Notes under the pieces: generated by a model | Databases searched by the model: none | What the model saw: the letters and a program-made list of their open reading frames with translations, nothing else | Told to the model about the DNA's origin: nothing | Source: Clostridia bacterium | Lineage (GTDB): Bacteria; Bacillota; Clostridia; Lachnospirales; Lachnospiraceae | Length of the DNA stretch: 28,307 nt | NCBI GenBank assembly: GCA_026000755.1 | Contig: BNZC01000019.1 | Span: 1 to 28,307 of the forward strand | Reading direction: 5' to 3' | In this document: positions 1 through 7,796 of the stretch, one piece after another | Layout: each line of letters starts with the position of its first letter | Numbering within the stretch: position 1 is the stretch's first letter | Program-made: the position numbers and the translations under genes

Positions 1-78
1 CTACGTTTTTCTTGGTTTTGTAACCTAATCGAATCATTTCCCAGACTAAATTCAGCCTGTTATTTCACGGTTTTTCAG

Positions 79-114
79 AGTAAGTTCCACATCATAAAAC
101 TAGTAGAACTTACT
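79..114. repeat. Perfect 9-bp inverted repeat upstream of the rpsB promoter
   Basis: AGTAAGTTC at 79-87 is the exact reverse complement of GAACTTACT at 106-114, with an 18-nt spacer. No T-run follows on either strand, so it is not a classic terminator. It ends 24 bp before the -35 box of the rpsB promoter and could be an operator or the tail of an upstream transcript. The rest of 1-137 holds no gene I can recognise; one forward frame is open from base 1 to about 165, but its translation looks non-coding and it runs through the promoter. Confidence 0.5.
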
Positions 115-137
115 TTGGGAATTTACGAAAAAAACAC

Positions 138-166
138 TTGCAATCCCCTCATTCTCATGTTATAAT
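138..166 (+). promoter_or_regulatory. Sigma-A type promoter of rpsB-tsf
   Basis: A TTGCAA -35 box at 138-143 and a perfect TATAAT -10 box at 161-166 are separated by exactly 17 bp. Transcription would start near 173, giving a leader of about 120 nt before rpsB. Confidence 0.88.
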
Positions 167-211
167 CAAAAAGCGTGTCTATCAGAAGGATACAGCAAGC
201 ACATATGCGGA

Positions 212-250
212 CTTAGAAAACGGTGCGAAAGCCCTTTCGCTCTTTCTAAG
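212..250 (+). promoter_or_regulatory. Hairpin in the rpsB mRNA leader
   Basis: CTTAGAAA (212-219) pairs with TTTCTAAG (243-250), and inside it GCGAAAG (225-231) pairs with CTTTCGC (234-240), separated by a small asymmetric internal loop. No T-run follows, so it is not an obvious terminator. Its position between promoter and ribosome binding site in a ribosomal-protein mRNA makes autoregulation by S2 a reasonable guess, but nothing in the sequence proves it. Confidence 0.5.
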
Positions 251-292
251 GAAGAGGCGTATGGAAGACAAAACCGAATGGAGGAACAAAAA

Positions 293-1021
293 ATGGGCGT
301 TATTTCAATGAAACAACTGTTAGAGGCAGGTGTTCACTTCGGACATCAGACCAGAAGGTGGAACCCGAAAATGGCTCCGTACATCTACACGGAGAGGAAC
401 GGTATTTACATCATTGATTTGCAGAAATCAGTAGGAAAAGTAGACGAAGCTTACCATGCCATTGCTGACATTGCAGTGCAAGGAGGTTTAATCCTTTTCG
501 TAGGAACGAAGAAACAAGCGCAGGAAGCCATTAAGGCGGAAGCGGAGCGTTGCGGTATGTATTATGTCAATGAGAGATGGTTAGGCGGAATGCTCACCAA
601 CTTTAAGACGATCAGGAGCCGTATTGAACGCTTAAAAGCCATTGAGAAAATGGCGGAGGATGGTACTTTTGACGTGCTTCCTAAGAAAGAAGTGCTTGCA
701 CTGCGAAAAGAATGGGATAAATTAGAGAAGAATCTGGGCGGAATAAAGACCATGAAGCGGATTCCCGATGCGATTTTTGTAGTAGATCCCAAGAAGGAAA
801 AAATCTGTGTACAAGAAGCCCATACCTTGGGCGTTACCTTGATTGGAATCGCAGACACCAACAGCGATCCTGACGAGTTAGATTACGTCATTCCCGGAAA
901 TGACGATGCCATTCGTGCCGTGAAGTTGATTGTTTCCAAAATGGCAGATGCCATTATTGAAGCAAATCAGGGTGCAATGGGACAAGAAGAAAAGGCAGAG
1001 GTAGAAACCGAAAGCAACTAA
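293..1021 (+). CDS. rpsB: 30S ribosomal protein S2
   Basis: This is the universal small-subunit protein S2, which binds late to the 30S particle and helps to hold S1 or its analogues. The protein of 242 residues opens with [19 protein letters not shown] and carries the family signatures [22 protein letters not shown] and [11 protein letters not shown], followed by the FVVDPKKE region. I place the start at the ATG at 293 rather than the in-frame ATG at 278. The sequence GGAGG at 280-284 lies 8 nt before 293 and overlaps the 278 codon, and S2 proteins of Clostridia normally begin at this point. It is the first gene of an operon with tsf, 19 bp downstream, an arrangement conserved in most bacteria. 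The acidic tail rich in E and Q is ordinary for the family. Confidence 0.97.
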   Translation: MGVISMKQLLEAGVHFGHQTRRWNPKMAPYIYTERNGIYIIDLQKSVGKVDEAYHAIADIAVQGGLILFVGTKKQAQEAIKAEAERCGMYYVNERWLGGMLTNFKTIRSRIERLKAIEKMAEDGTFDVLPKKEVLALRKEWDKLEKNLGGIKTMKRIPDAIFVVDPKKEKICVQEAHTLGVTLIGIADTNSDPDELDYVIPGNDDAIRAVKLIVSKMADAIIEANQGAMGQEEKAEVETESN

Positions 1022-1040
1022 TAAAATCCAGGAGGAAAAC

Positions 1041-1973
1041 ATGGCTATTACAGCAGGAGCAGTAAAAGAATTAAGAGAAATTACAGGCGCCGGCATGATG
1101 GATTGCAAAAAGGCGTTGACAGAAACCGACGGTGATATGGATACGGCGGTGGAATATTTAAGAAAGAACGGACAGGCAAAGGCAGAGAAGAAGGCCAGCA
1201 GAATTGCAGCAGAAGGACTTTGTGCCGTGGCTCATGACGGAGAAACAAAGGCGGCAGTGGTAGAGGTCAATTCGGAAACGGATTTTGTTGCCAAAAACGA
1301 GACTTTCCAGAGCTTTGTGGCAGCGGTAGCAAAGCAGGCCGTCTTGACAGATGCTACGGATTTGGACAGCTTTTTAGCGGAAGATTTTCCGGAAGAGGCG
1401 GGCAAGAGCATCAGTGAAGTTTTGGTGGAGAAGGTTGCCGTTATCGGAGAGAAATTAAGCATTCGCAGATTTGAGAAAGTGGTTGCAGAAGAAGGATTTG
1501 TTGCTTCTTATGTACATGCAGGCGGAAAAATCGGCGTATTGGTGGATGCAAAGGCAGCTGTCATCAATGACACAGTCAAAGAAGCCATCGCAAACCTGGC
1601 AATGCAGATTGCGGCACTTAGCCCCAAGTACGTAACACGGGCGGAAGTAAGCCAGGAATATATTGCTCATGAAAAAGAAATTCTTCGTGCGCAGATCTTA
1701 AATGACCCCAAAGAATCCCAGAAACCGGAAAAGGTAATAAACGGTATTGTGGAAGGTCGCATCAGCAAGGAATTAAAGGAAATCTGTCTGCTTGATCAAG
1801 TCTATGTAAAGGCAGAAGACGGAAAACAGACCGTGGCACAGTATTTAGAAGCAGTATCAAAGGAAGCAGGAAGCCCTGTATCCGTGAGTCGCTTTGTTCG
1901 CTTTGAAACAGGCGAGGGCTTGGAGAAGAAGGAAGAAAACTTTGCGGCGGAAGTAGCGGCACAGTTAGGCTAG
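1041..1973 (+). CDS. tsf: Translation elongation factor Ts
   Basis: EF-Ts is the guanine-nucleotide exchange factor that regenerates EF-Tu-GTP in the cytoplasm. The 310-residue product has the N-terminal UBA-like domain with the signature VKELREITGAGMMDCKKAL and the exchange motif around NSETDFVAKNETF (about residues 79-91), followed by two dimer-core subdomains. The length is that of a full EF-Ts. The ribosome binding site AGGAGG at 1030-1035 sits 5 nt before the ATG. The gene follows rpsB directly and is followed by a strong terminator, so rpsB and tsf form a closed two-gene transcript. Confidence 0.97.
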   Translation: MAITAGAVKELREITGAGMMDCKKALTETDGDMDTAVEYLRKNGQAKAEKKASRIAAEGLCAVAHDGETKAAVVEVNSETDFVAKNETFQSFVAAVAKQAVLTDATDLDSFLAEDFPEEAGKSISEVLVEKVAVIGEKLSIRRFEKVVAEEGFVASYVHAGGKIGVLVDAKAAVINDTVKEAIANLAMQIAALSPKYVTRAEVSQEYIAHEKEILRAQILNDPKESQKPEKVINGIVEGRISKELKEICLLDQVYVKAEDGKQTVAQYLEAVSKEAGSPVSVSRFVRFETGEGLEKKEENFAAEVAAQLG

Positions 1974-1990
1974 ACCTAAATTAGGAAAGA

Positions 1991-2025
1991 GGCTCGCCCC
2001 GGACTGTTCGGAGCGGGGCTTTTTC
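1991..2025 (+). terminator. Rho-independent terminator of rpsB-tsf
   Basis: GCCCCG (1996-2001) pairs with CGGGGC (2014-2019) around a 12-nt loop, and a TTTTT tract starts at 2020. It lies 18 bp after the tsf stop codon. Confidence 0.85.
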
Positions 2026-2087
2026 TATGATAGGGCAGGAGAGTTCTCTGCACTACACAGTCCTCTTTGCTTTTTTTCAAAATCTCC

Positions 2088-2116
2088 TTGCATAATCCCT
2101 ATTTTTCCGATATAAT
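2088..2116 (+). promoter_or_regulatory. Sigma-A type promoter of the EAL/deacetylase/bactofilin genes
   Basis: TTGCAT at 2088-2093 and a perfect TATAAT at 2111-2116 are separated by 17 bp. With the terminator just upstream this shows that the following genes start a new transcription unit. Confidence 0.85.
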
Positions 2117-2193
2117 AAAAATGACGAAGTTTTTTAGGCACTCTGATAGTTCATGGTAGATTATAAATAGATAGACGGGGGGTGATAGGGCGG

Positions 2194-3885
2194 ATGGATC
2201 AGCAAAAGAAGAAGCAAAAGAAAGAAGAAGCTATGTTGGCGGCATATGAATTTGTTATGCAGTCCGCCGGTCTGGCTTTCTGGCGGAAGAATGCACAGCA
2301 GGACTCTCTTGTGCTTAGTGATTCCGTGCAAGATTTGTGGGGCTATAAGGCAGATTTTTTTGAACACAAACTATCCACCTTGGAAACGATCATACCCCCC
2401 CCCTATGTCGCACGTATGCACAGGGCAAAAGAAGACTATCAGCAGGGAAAGACAAAGGACTATCGTTGTGACTTTCCCATTCGAGCACAAGACGGTACGG
2501 AGCGATGGGTGCGTTCTAAGGGGCTGTTTGTAGATCCGGAGAAGAAAGAGGAGATGTTTGGTACTTTTTTGGACATTTCCGAATTTAAGGAAGATGAATT
2601 GCGCCTGAAGAATTGGGCATATCACGACTTTTTGACAGGAGCTTACACCCTCCAGTACTTAGCAAGTGCCTATACTTTTTCCCCTGATGTGGACTGTACC
2701 TCTTGCGGAGGCTTGATGGTCAACGTGAGAGATTTTCATCGTATTAATGATGTATACGGTTATCAAAGCGGCGATGATCTCTTGGTTGTGCTTGCGGTTG
2801 TCTTGGGAGCCCTTATGCCCGGAAACAAGTTGGTTCGGGTGTCAGCAGATTGTTTTCTGGCGGTGTTTGAAAATCCCACCGAGATGCAGATGACTCGTAC
2901 AGCAGAGAAGATTCTAAAACGTTTCAGTAGCCCCATTCGAGCCAGAGATTTCACCATGAACATTGAGATTAATATGGGCATTATCATTTCCGAAAATCTG
3001 GATTTGATGAATTTGTTAAAAAATGCGGAAATTGCTTTAGCTTGGGCAAAGAAGAGCCATGAACATTACTGCATTATGACGAAGGAACTCTTAAGCACCA
3101 TTGAAAAACGTATGAATTTAGAAGATGAGCTTAAGAAAGCCATAGGCCGTCATGAATTTGTCATGTATTATCAGCCCAAGGTGTCCTTGCGGGAGAAAAA
3201 ACCCATTGCGGCAGAGGCATTAATTCGTTGGATTCATCCGGAAGTGGGCATGGTGCCGCCTCTTGATTTCATTCCCCTTGCAGAAGAAACGGGCATGATT
3301 GCGGAAATTGGGGAATTTATTATCTGGGATGTGATCCGCCAAACCAGTAAGTGGTATCAGGAAGGCTTGGATCTTAAGATTTCCTTGAATCTTTCCGTGA
3401 AACAGTTTAATAATCCAAAATTAGTAGACTATATATTAGATACCTTAGAGCAATTTCAATTGCCGCCGGAGCATTTATCCTTAGAGCTGTTAGAGAGCGT
3501 TATGGTAACGGATTTTACCCGTATTAAAGGAGAATTGGAACGCCTGCGTTCCCATGGCTGTAAGATTGAACTGGATGATTTCGGCACAGGGTATTCCGCC
3601 ATGAGTTATCTGACCCGTATGCCCATTGATTTTTTGAAAGTGGATAAGAGTTATATTGATTATGCGGACAAAGAGGAAGCGGATCGGGCGATTTTAGAAT
3701 CCATCTTATACATGGCTCATCGCTTGGGATTTATCGTGGTTGCAGAGGGTGTTGAAACCAAAACTCAGTTAGATGTTTTAAAAGAATTTGGCTGTGATTT
3801 GATACAGGGCTATTATTATTCAAGACCCCTGCCGGCTGAAGAATTTCACCGTTTTGTAACGGAATGGAAGATACCAGAGGATTGA
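2194..3885 (+). CDS. PAS - degenerate GGDEF - EAL c-di-GMP phosphodiesterase
   Basis: The predicted product hydrolyses cyclic di-GMP to pGpG and so lowers this second messenger. It has 563 residues and no membrane segment. A PAS sensor (about 20-130) is followed by a GGDEF-fold domain (about 140-290) whose active-site motif reads SADCF (217-221) instead of GGDEF, so it should not make c-di-GMP. The C-terminal EAL domain (about 310-555) keeps the residues needed for catalysis: E341 of EALIRW, N399, E431, the DDFGTGYS pair D461/D462, K482, E518 and Q538. I prefer the ATG at 2194 over the in-frame GTG at 2182, because the GGGGGG tract at 2177-2182 fits as its Shine-Dalgarno and would overlap the GTG. 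A run of nine C (2395-2403) lies in the PAS coding region. It ends 4 bp before the deacetylase gene. Confidence 0.9.
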   Translation: MDQQKKKQKKEEAMLAAYEFVMQSAGLAFWRKNAQQDSLVLSDSVQDLWGYKADFFEHKLSTLETIIPPPYVARMHRAKEDYQQGKTKDYRCDFPIRAQDGTERWVRSKGLFVDPEKKEEMFGTFLDISEFKEDELRLKNWAYHDFLTGAYTLQYLASAYTFSPDVDCTSCGGLMVNVRDFHRINDVYGYQSGDDLLVVLAVVLGALMPGNKLVRVSADCFLAVFENPTEMQMTRTAEKILKRFSSPIRARDFTMNIEINMGIIISENLDLMNLLKNAEIALAWAKKSHEHYCIMTKELLSTIEKRMNLEDELKKAIGRHEFVMYYQPKVSLREKKPIAAEALIRWIHPEVGMVPPLDFIPLAEETGMIAEIGEFIIWDVIRQTSKWYQEGLDLKISLNLSVKQFNNPKLVDYILDTLEQFQLPPEHLSLELLESVMVTDFTRIKGELERLRSHGCKIELDDFGTGYSAMSYLTRMPIDFLKVDKSYIDYADKEEADRAILESILYMAHRLGFIVVAEGVETKTQLDVLKEFGCDLIQGYYYSRPLPAEEFHRFVTEWKIPED

Positions 3886-3889
3886 GGAA

Positions 3890-4867
3890 ATGCCAAAGGA
3901 AGAAACAAATATACCCGGCATGAAAGAGCAAAGGGAGCGCCGCCAAAGGATTAATCGTTATAAGTCCATGATTATCTTTGGCTTAGGCATATGGGTTATT
4001 GTGTCTATGTTGTTTTGTGTGGGTATTTTGATAAAAGTTATACAGATGGATCATACCATAAAAGAAATTAGCGGGAGGTTGCCCCAGATGGTGACCACAG
4101 AAGATGCAAGTGCTCCCGCAGGCACAGGAGAATCACAGTCCGTGGATTTAACAGGGCAGACAGCAGATTCGGGGGGGACTGACACGAATCAGCAAACACC
4201 CACCCAAAAATCGGAGCCTATACCGGAAGGGGAAACACGGAAGGTCTATTTAAGTTTTGATGACGGACCAAGTGAGAATACAGGAAAGGTGTTAGACATC
4301 CTAAAGGCAAAGGGCATCAAGGCTACCTTTTTTGTAATCGGTCACGAAGGGGAAGAGGCACAGGCGTATTACCGCAGGATATTGGCGGAAGGTCATACCT
4401 TGGCGATGCACTCCTATACCCACAAATACAGCGTGATTTACAGTTCCGTGGAAGCCTTTGCCGAAGATTTTGACCGTTTGAATGACTATCTCATCAGCGT
4501 TACAGGTGTTACACCGAAATATATGCGATTTCCCGGAGGAAGCAGTAACAAGGTGAGCAATGTGGATATGAAAGAGTTTATCCGCTATCTAAAGCAGAGA
4601 GACATCACCTATTTTGACTGGAATGTAGACAGTGGGGATGGCACAAGCCAAGCTTATACAGCAGAAACCGTTCACCAAAATGTTTTAGAGGGCGTGGGTA
4701 AATACCACACATCGGTTGTGCTAATGCATGATGCCTCGAATAAGAAATCAACGGTAGAAGCCCTGCCGGGTATCATTGACGATATACTGGCAATGGGAGC
4801 AGAAATCTTACCAATTGATGATAATACGAAACTGATTCAGCACATTAGTGCGGACAGCGTAGAATAA
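3890..4867 (+). CDS. Membrane-anchored polysaccharide (peptidoglycan) deacetylase, NodB family
   Basis: The enzyme probably removes acetyl groups from N-acetylated sugars of the cell wall, outside the membrane. The 325-residue protein has a basic cytoplasmic N-terminus, one membrane segment (about 26-50), a short coiled-coil-like stretch, a low-complexity linker rich in T, Q and G (about 68-112) and a NodB homology domain (about 117-315). All five NodB motifs are visible: SFDDGP with catalytic D124 and metal-binding D125, the metal histidines H174 and H178 in HSYTH, RFPGG with R213, DWNVDSGD with D243, and LMHD with H280. The GAGGAA sequence just before the ATG overlaps the end of the upstream gene, so the two are probably translated together. 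A run of seven G (4171-4177) lies in the linker. Substrate is inferred from the family and the bactofilin neighbour. Confidence 0.9.
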   Translation: MPKEETNIPGMKEQRERRQRINRYKSMIIFGLGIWVIVSMLFCVGILIKVIQMDHTIKEISGRLPQMVTTEDASAPAGTGESQSVDLTGQTADSGGTDTNQQTPTQKSEPIPEGETRKVYLSFDDGPSENTGKVLDILKAKGIKATFFVIGHEGEEAQAYYRRILAEGHTLAMHSYTHKYSVIYSSVEAFAEDFDRLNDYLISVTGVTPKYMRFPGGSSNKVSNVDMKEFIRYLKQRDITYFDWNVDSGDGTSQAYTAETVHQNVLEGVGKYHTSVVLMHDASNKKSTVEALPGIIDDILAMGAEILPIDDNTKLIQHISADSVE

Positions 4868-4904
4868 AAGAAAAAACAAAAAGAGCAAAAAATGGAGGTA
4901 CAAC

Positions 4905-5738
4905 ATGGGTTTATTTAAGGAATTCAAAGAAGATTTCACACAGGCAGTAGATGAGCTTGTTCCGGGTGGAGATATTCCTGCCACAGGGGAAACCAAAGAA
5001 AGGGCGGCAAGTAGCCTTGCGAAAGATGTGGATATTGCGGCTGAAATGGAAAAGGTAAGCAGCTTATTTCAAGAACCAAGCAAGGCAGCAACACCTAACG
5101 TAAAACCTACGGCAAAACAACCCGCAAAGCAAGCGGCACAGGCACCGATAAAGAAAACGACGGAAGAAAAACCGTTTCAGGAGGAGAAAAAGATGGCAGA
5201 AGAGAAGAAGTTGGATTTGGGATTTGGGGCAGATGTATCGGATGTGCAAGCACCGGCAGAGACTGTGGCAACTCCAAAGGGAGAGGTTACCAGTGAGGTT
5301 ACGGTGATTACAGAGGGTACGGTGATTACCGGTAATATTCAGTCAAGCGGTTCCATTGAAGTGCGGGGCGGAATCAACGGCGATATTGATTGCAACGGCA
5401 AGCTGATGATTACAGGAACCTTAAAGGGCAATTCTGTTTCCTCTGAATTTGTAGCAGACAATGCAAAGATCGAGGGCGAAATCAAGACCGACGGAACCGT
5501 AAGGATTGCTTTAGGTTCGGTAGTGATTGGAAATATTTCCGCAACCAGTGCTGTGATTGCAGGTGCGATTAAGGGCGACATTGATGTACCGGGTCCTGTT
5601 GTGGTAGATACCTCCGCAGTGGTTATGGGTAATATCAAGTCACGTTCGGTACAGTTGAATAACGGTGCAGTAATCGAAGGCTTTATTTCTCAAAGCTATG
5701 CAGAAGTGGATGTGGCAAAACTTTTCGAGAACAGGTAA
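4905..5738 (+). CDS. Bactofilin (polymer-forming cytoskeletal protein)
   Basis: Bactofilins form nucleotide-free filaments, usually at the inner membrane face, and recruit cell-wall enzymes. The 277-residue protein starts with an amphipathic-looking helix (MGLFKEFKEDF), then an A/P/K-rich linker to about residue 125. The bactofilin beta-helix follows (about 128-265), recognisable from short repeats such as TVITGNIQS, SIEVRGGINGDI, KIEGEIKTDGTV and AVIAGAIKGDIDV. It lies just behind a wall deacetylase gene, in line with the frequent pairing of bactofilins with peptidoglycan enzymes. The upstream linker of the gene is 37 bp and contains GGAGG before the ATG. The stop codon is 4 bp before pyrH, so pyrH is probably read from the same mRNA. 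Confidence 0.9.
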   Translation: MGLFKEFKEDFTQAVDELVPGGDIPATGETKERAASSLAKDVDIAAEMEKVSSLFQEPSKAATPNVKPTAKQPAKQAAQAPIKKTTEEKPFQEEKKMAEEKKLDLGFGADVSDVQAPAETVATPKGEVTSEVTVITEGTVITGNIQSSGSIEVRGGINGDIDCNGKLMITGTLKGNSVSSEFVADNAKIEGEIKTDGTVRIALGSVVIGNISATSAVIAGAIKGDIDVPGPVVVDTSAVVMGNIKSRSVQLNNGAVIEGFISQSYAEVDVAKLFENR

Positions 5739-5742
5739 TCGT

Positions 5743-6438
5743 ATGAAACGAATTTTGTTAAAATTAAGCGGGGAAGCCTTAGCAGGAGAGAAAAAGACGG
5801 GATTTGACGAACCTACGGTAACAAAGGTGGCAAATCAGGTTGCTCAATTGGTGTCAGATGGCGTACAGATTGGCATCGTGATTGGCGGTGGCAATTTCTG
5901 GCGAGGCAGAAACAGTGAACGGATTGACCGAAGCCATGCCGATCAGATTGGAATGCTTGCTACTGTCATGAACTGCCTTTATGTTTCCGAGATTTTTCGC
6001 TCCGTAGGTATGAAAACCCAGATACTTACCCCCTTTGTCTGCGGTTCCTTTACGAAGCTGTATGCAAAGGATAGGGCGGAAAAATATTTTGCCAAGGATA
6101 TGGTTGTGTTTTTTGCGGGAGGTACGGGGCATCCGTACTTTTCCACAGACACTGCCACAGTGCTTCGTGCAATAGAGATTGAAGCTGACGGCATTTTGCT
6201 TGCGAAGTCGGTGGATGGCGTATATGAGGACGATCCAAAGACGAATCCCGATGCCAAGAAATATCAAGAGGTTTCCATTCAGGAAGTGATTGACAAACAG
6301 CTTCAAGTGGTAGATCTTACGGCATCTGTTTTGTGTATGGAGAATCATATGCCCATGTATGTGTTTGGTTTGTCACAAGAGAATGCCATTGTAAACACAG
6401 TGTCCGGGACATTTACCGGAACAAAGGTGAGGGTATAG
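5743..6438 (+). CDS. pyrH: Uridylate (UMP) kinase
   Basis: UMP kinase of the amino acid kinase fold phosphorylates UMP to UDP in pyrimidine nucleotide synthesis. The 231-residue protein begins MKRILLKLSGEAL and shows the family motifs VIGGGNFWRG, DQIGMLATVMN, GGTGHPYFSTDTA and KSVDGVYEDDPK. The start at 5743 gives the canonical N-terminus; an in-frame ATG at 5698 lies inside the bactofilin gene and is unlikely. Only a weak AGG-type ribosome binding site precedes it, which fits translational coupling to the bactofilin stop 4 bp upstream. It is followed 2 bp later by frr, as in most Firmicutes. Confidence 0.96.
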   Translation: MKRILLKLSGEALAGEKKTGFDEPTVTKVANQVAQLVSDGVQIGIVIGGGNFWRGRNSERIDRSHADQIGMLATVMNCLYVSEIFRSVGMKTQILTPFVCGSFTKLYAKDRAEKYFAKDMVVFFAGGTGHPYFSTDTATVLRAIEIEADGILLAKSVDGVYEDDPKTNPDAKKYQEVSIQEVIDKQLQVVDLTASVLCMENHMPMYVFGLSQENAIVNTVSGTFTGTKVRV

Positions 6439-6440
6439 CA

Positions 6441-6995
6441 ATGAATGAAAAGTTAAAAATCTATGAGGAAAAAATGCAAAAATCCTTTCAGAACTTACTG
6501 GAAGAATTTGGCTCCATTCGTGCAGGACGTGCGAATCCCCATGTCTTAGATAAGCTTAAAGTGGATTATTACGGAACCCCTACCGCTATCCAACAGGTGG
6601 CGAATGTTTCCGTGCCGGAAGCGCGCATGATTGTGATACAGCCTTGGGAGGCTTCCATGGTCAAGGCCATCGAGAAGCTGATTTTAAGTTCTGATCTTGG
6701 AATCAACCCCACAAATGACGGAAAGGCCATCCGCCTTGTGTTTCCGGAACTGACAGAGGAACGCAGGAAGGATTTGGCAAAAGAAGTTAAGAAAAAAAGT
6801 GAGAATGCAAAGATCGCCATCCGTAATATCAGAAGAGATGCTAATGATGCCTTTAAGAAATTAGGCAAGAACAGCGATGTTTCCGAGGACGAGGTAAAGG
6901 AATTAGAGGATGAGGTACAAAAACTCACGGATCGTTTTACCAAGGAAGTTGATAAGGCAGCAGAAGAGAAATCAAAAGAGATTTTGACGGTATAG
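6441..6995 (+). CDS. frr: Ribosome recycling factor
   Basis: RRF splits the post-termination ribosome together with EF-G. The 184-residue product has the usual length and the conserved stretch FGSIRAGRANPHVLDK, then VDYYGTP and VPEARMIVIQPW. The C-terminal helical arm is rich in K and E. I use the ATG at 6441, with GAGGG at 6429-6433 as ribosome binding site; a longer in-frame reading from 6333 would overlap pyrH by 106 bp and lacks family support. It sits 2 bp after pyrH. Confidence 0.96.
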   Translation: MNEKLKIYEEKMQKSFQNLLEEFGSIRAGRANPHVLDKLKVDYYGTPTAIQQVANVSVPEARMIVIQPWEASMVKAIEKLILSSDLGINPTNDGKAIRLVFPELTEERRKDLAKEVKKKSENAKIAIRNIRRDANDAFKKLGKNSDVSEDEVKELEDEVQKLTDRFTKEVDKAAEEKSKEILTV

Positions 6996-7083
6996 AGCCT
7001 TTTGCAGTATTTTTCAGAAACGAAATACGAGATTTCAGATGAGGGGGCGTTTGCCCCACCGGCTTGGTGTAAGGAGGATGCCC

Positions 7084-7794
7084 ATGAAAACACCCCTACA
7101 TATTGCGATTATCTTAGACGGAAACGGCAGATGGGCAAAGAGCAAGGGTTTGCCCCGGAATATGGGTCATCGAGAAGGCGCAAAGAACGTAGAGGTGATT
7201 TGTGAGGCTGCTTGGGATTTGGGCGTGAAATATCTGACCGTTTATGCCTTTTCTACGGAGAACTGGAGTCGTCCTTCCGCTGAAGTAGATGCCTTGATGA
7301 AGCTGTTCGGGCATTATTTGAAGAACTATCTGAAAAAAGCCATGAAGAACAATATGCGGGTGCGTATCATCGGAGAACGAAGTCGCTTATCCCCCGCCCT
7401 TCAAAAAGCAATTTCACGTTTGGAAGAAGAAACTGCCGCTAATAGTGGTTTGAATTTCCAGATTGCCATCAACTATGGCAGCCGAGATGAAATGATTCGG
7501 GCAATGCGAGTCTTAGCACAAGATGTAACAGAGGGGAAGTACACGCCGGAAGCTTTAGACGAAGAATTATTTTCGACCTATCTGGATACGGCGGGCATAC
7601 CGGATCCCGATTTGTTGGTCAGAACCAGCGGCGAGCAGCGGATTTCCAATTATTTACTATGGCAATTGGCATATAGTGAGTTGTATTTTACCGATGTTCC
7701 CTGGCCGGATTTTTCAAAAGAGGAATTAGAAAAGGCGATTTTCGCTTATAATAATAGAGATAGAAGATATGGTGCGATAGTAGAGGAGGAGTAG
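7084..7794 (+). CDS. uppS: Undecaprenyl diphosphate synthase (cis-prenyltransferase)
   Basis: UppS extends farnesyl diphosphate with isopentenyl units to C55 undecaprenyl diphosphate, the lipid carrier of cell-wall synthesis. The 236-residue protein opens with the catalytic region HIAIILDGNGRWA, where D12 is the metal-binding aspartate. It continues with NMGHREGAKN, the AFSTENWSRP loop, the RTSGEQRISNYLLWQ signature and the conserved ELYFTDVPWP. AAGGAGG at 7071-7077 supports the ATG at 7084; other in-frame ATGs at 7039 and 7078 are too far from or inside the Shine-Dalgarno. An 88-bp gap after frr holds a small GGGGC/GCCCC hairpin (7044-7057) with no T-run. Confidence 0.95.
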   Translation: MKTPLHIAIILDGNGRWAKSKGLPRNMGHREGAKNVEVICEAAWDLGVKYLTVYAFSTENWSRPSAEVDALMKLFGHYLKNYLKKAMKNNMRVRIIGERSRLSPALQKAISRLEEETAANSGLNFQIAINYGSRDEMIRAMRVLAQDVTEGKYTPEALDEELFSTYLDTAGIPDPDLLVRTSGEQRISNYLLWQLAYSELYFTDVPWPDFSKEELEKAIFAYNNRDRRYGAIVEEE

Positions 7795-7796
7795 TC

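Noticed and set aside
1..165. Open forward frame as the 3' end of an upstream gene
   Set aside because: It runs through the rpsB promoter, has no recognisable protein features, and cannot be tested without the upstream sequence.
5854..6348. 164-codon open frame on the minus strand within pyrH
   Set aside because: It lies fully inside a highly conserved gene, has no ribosome binding site or known motif, and is best explained by codon bias of pyrH.
7044..7057. Terminator between frr and uppS
   Set aside because: The GGGGC/GCCCC stem is short and no T-run follows on the + strand.
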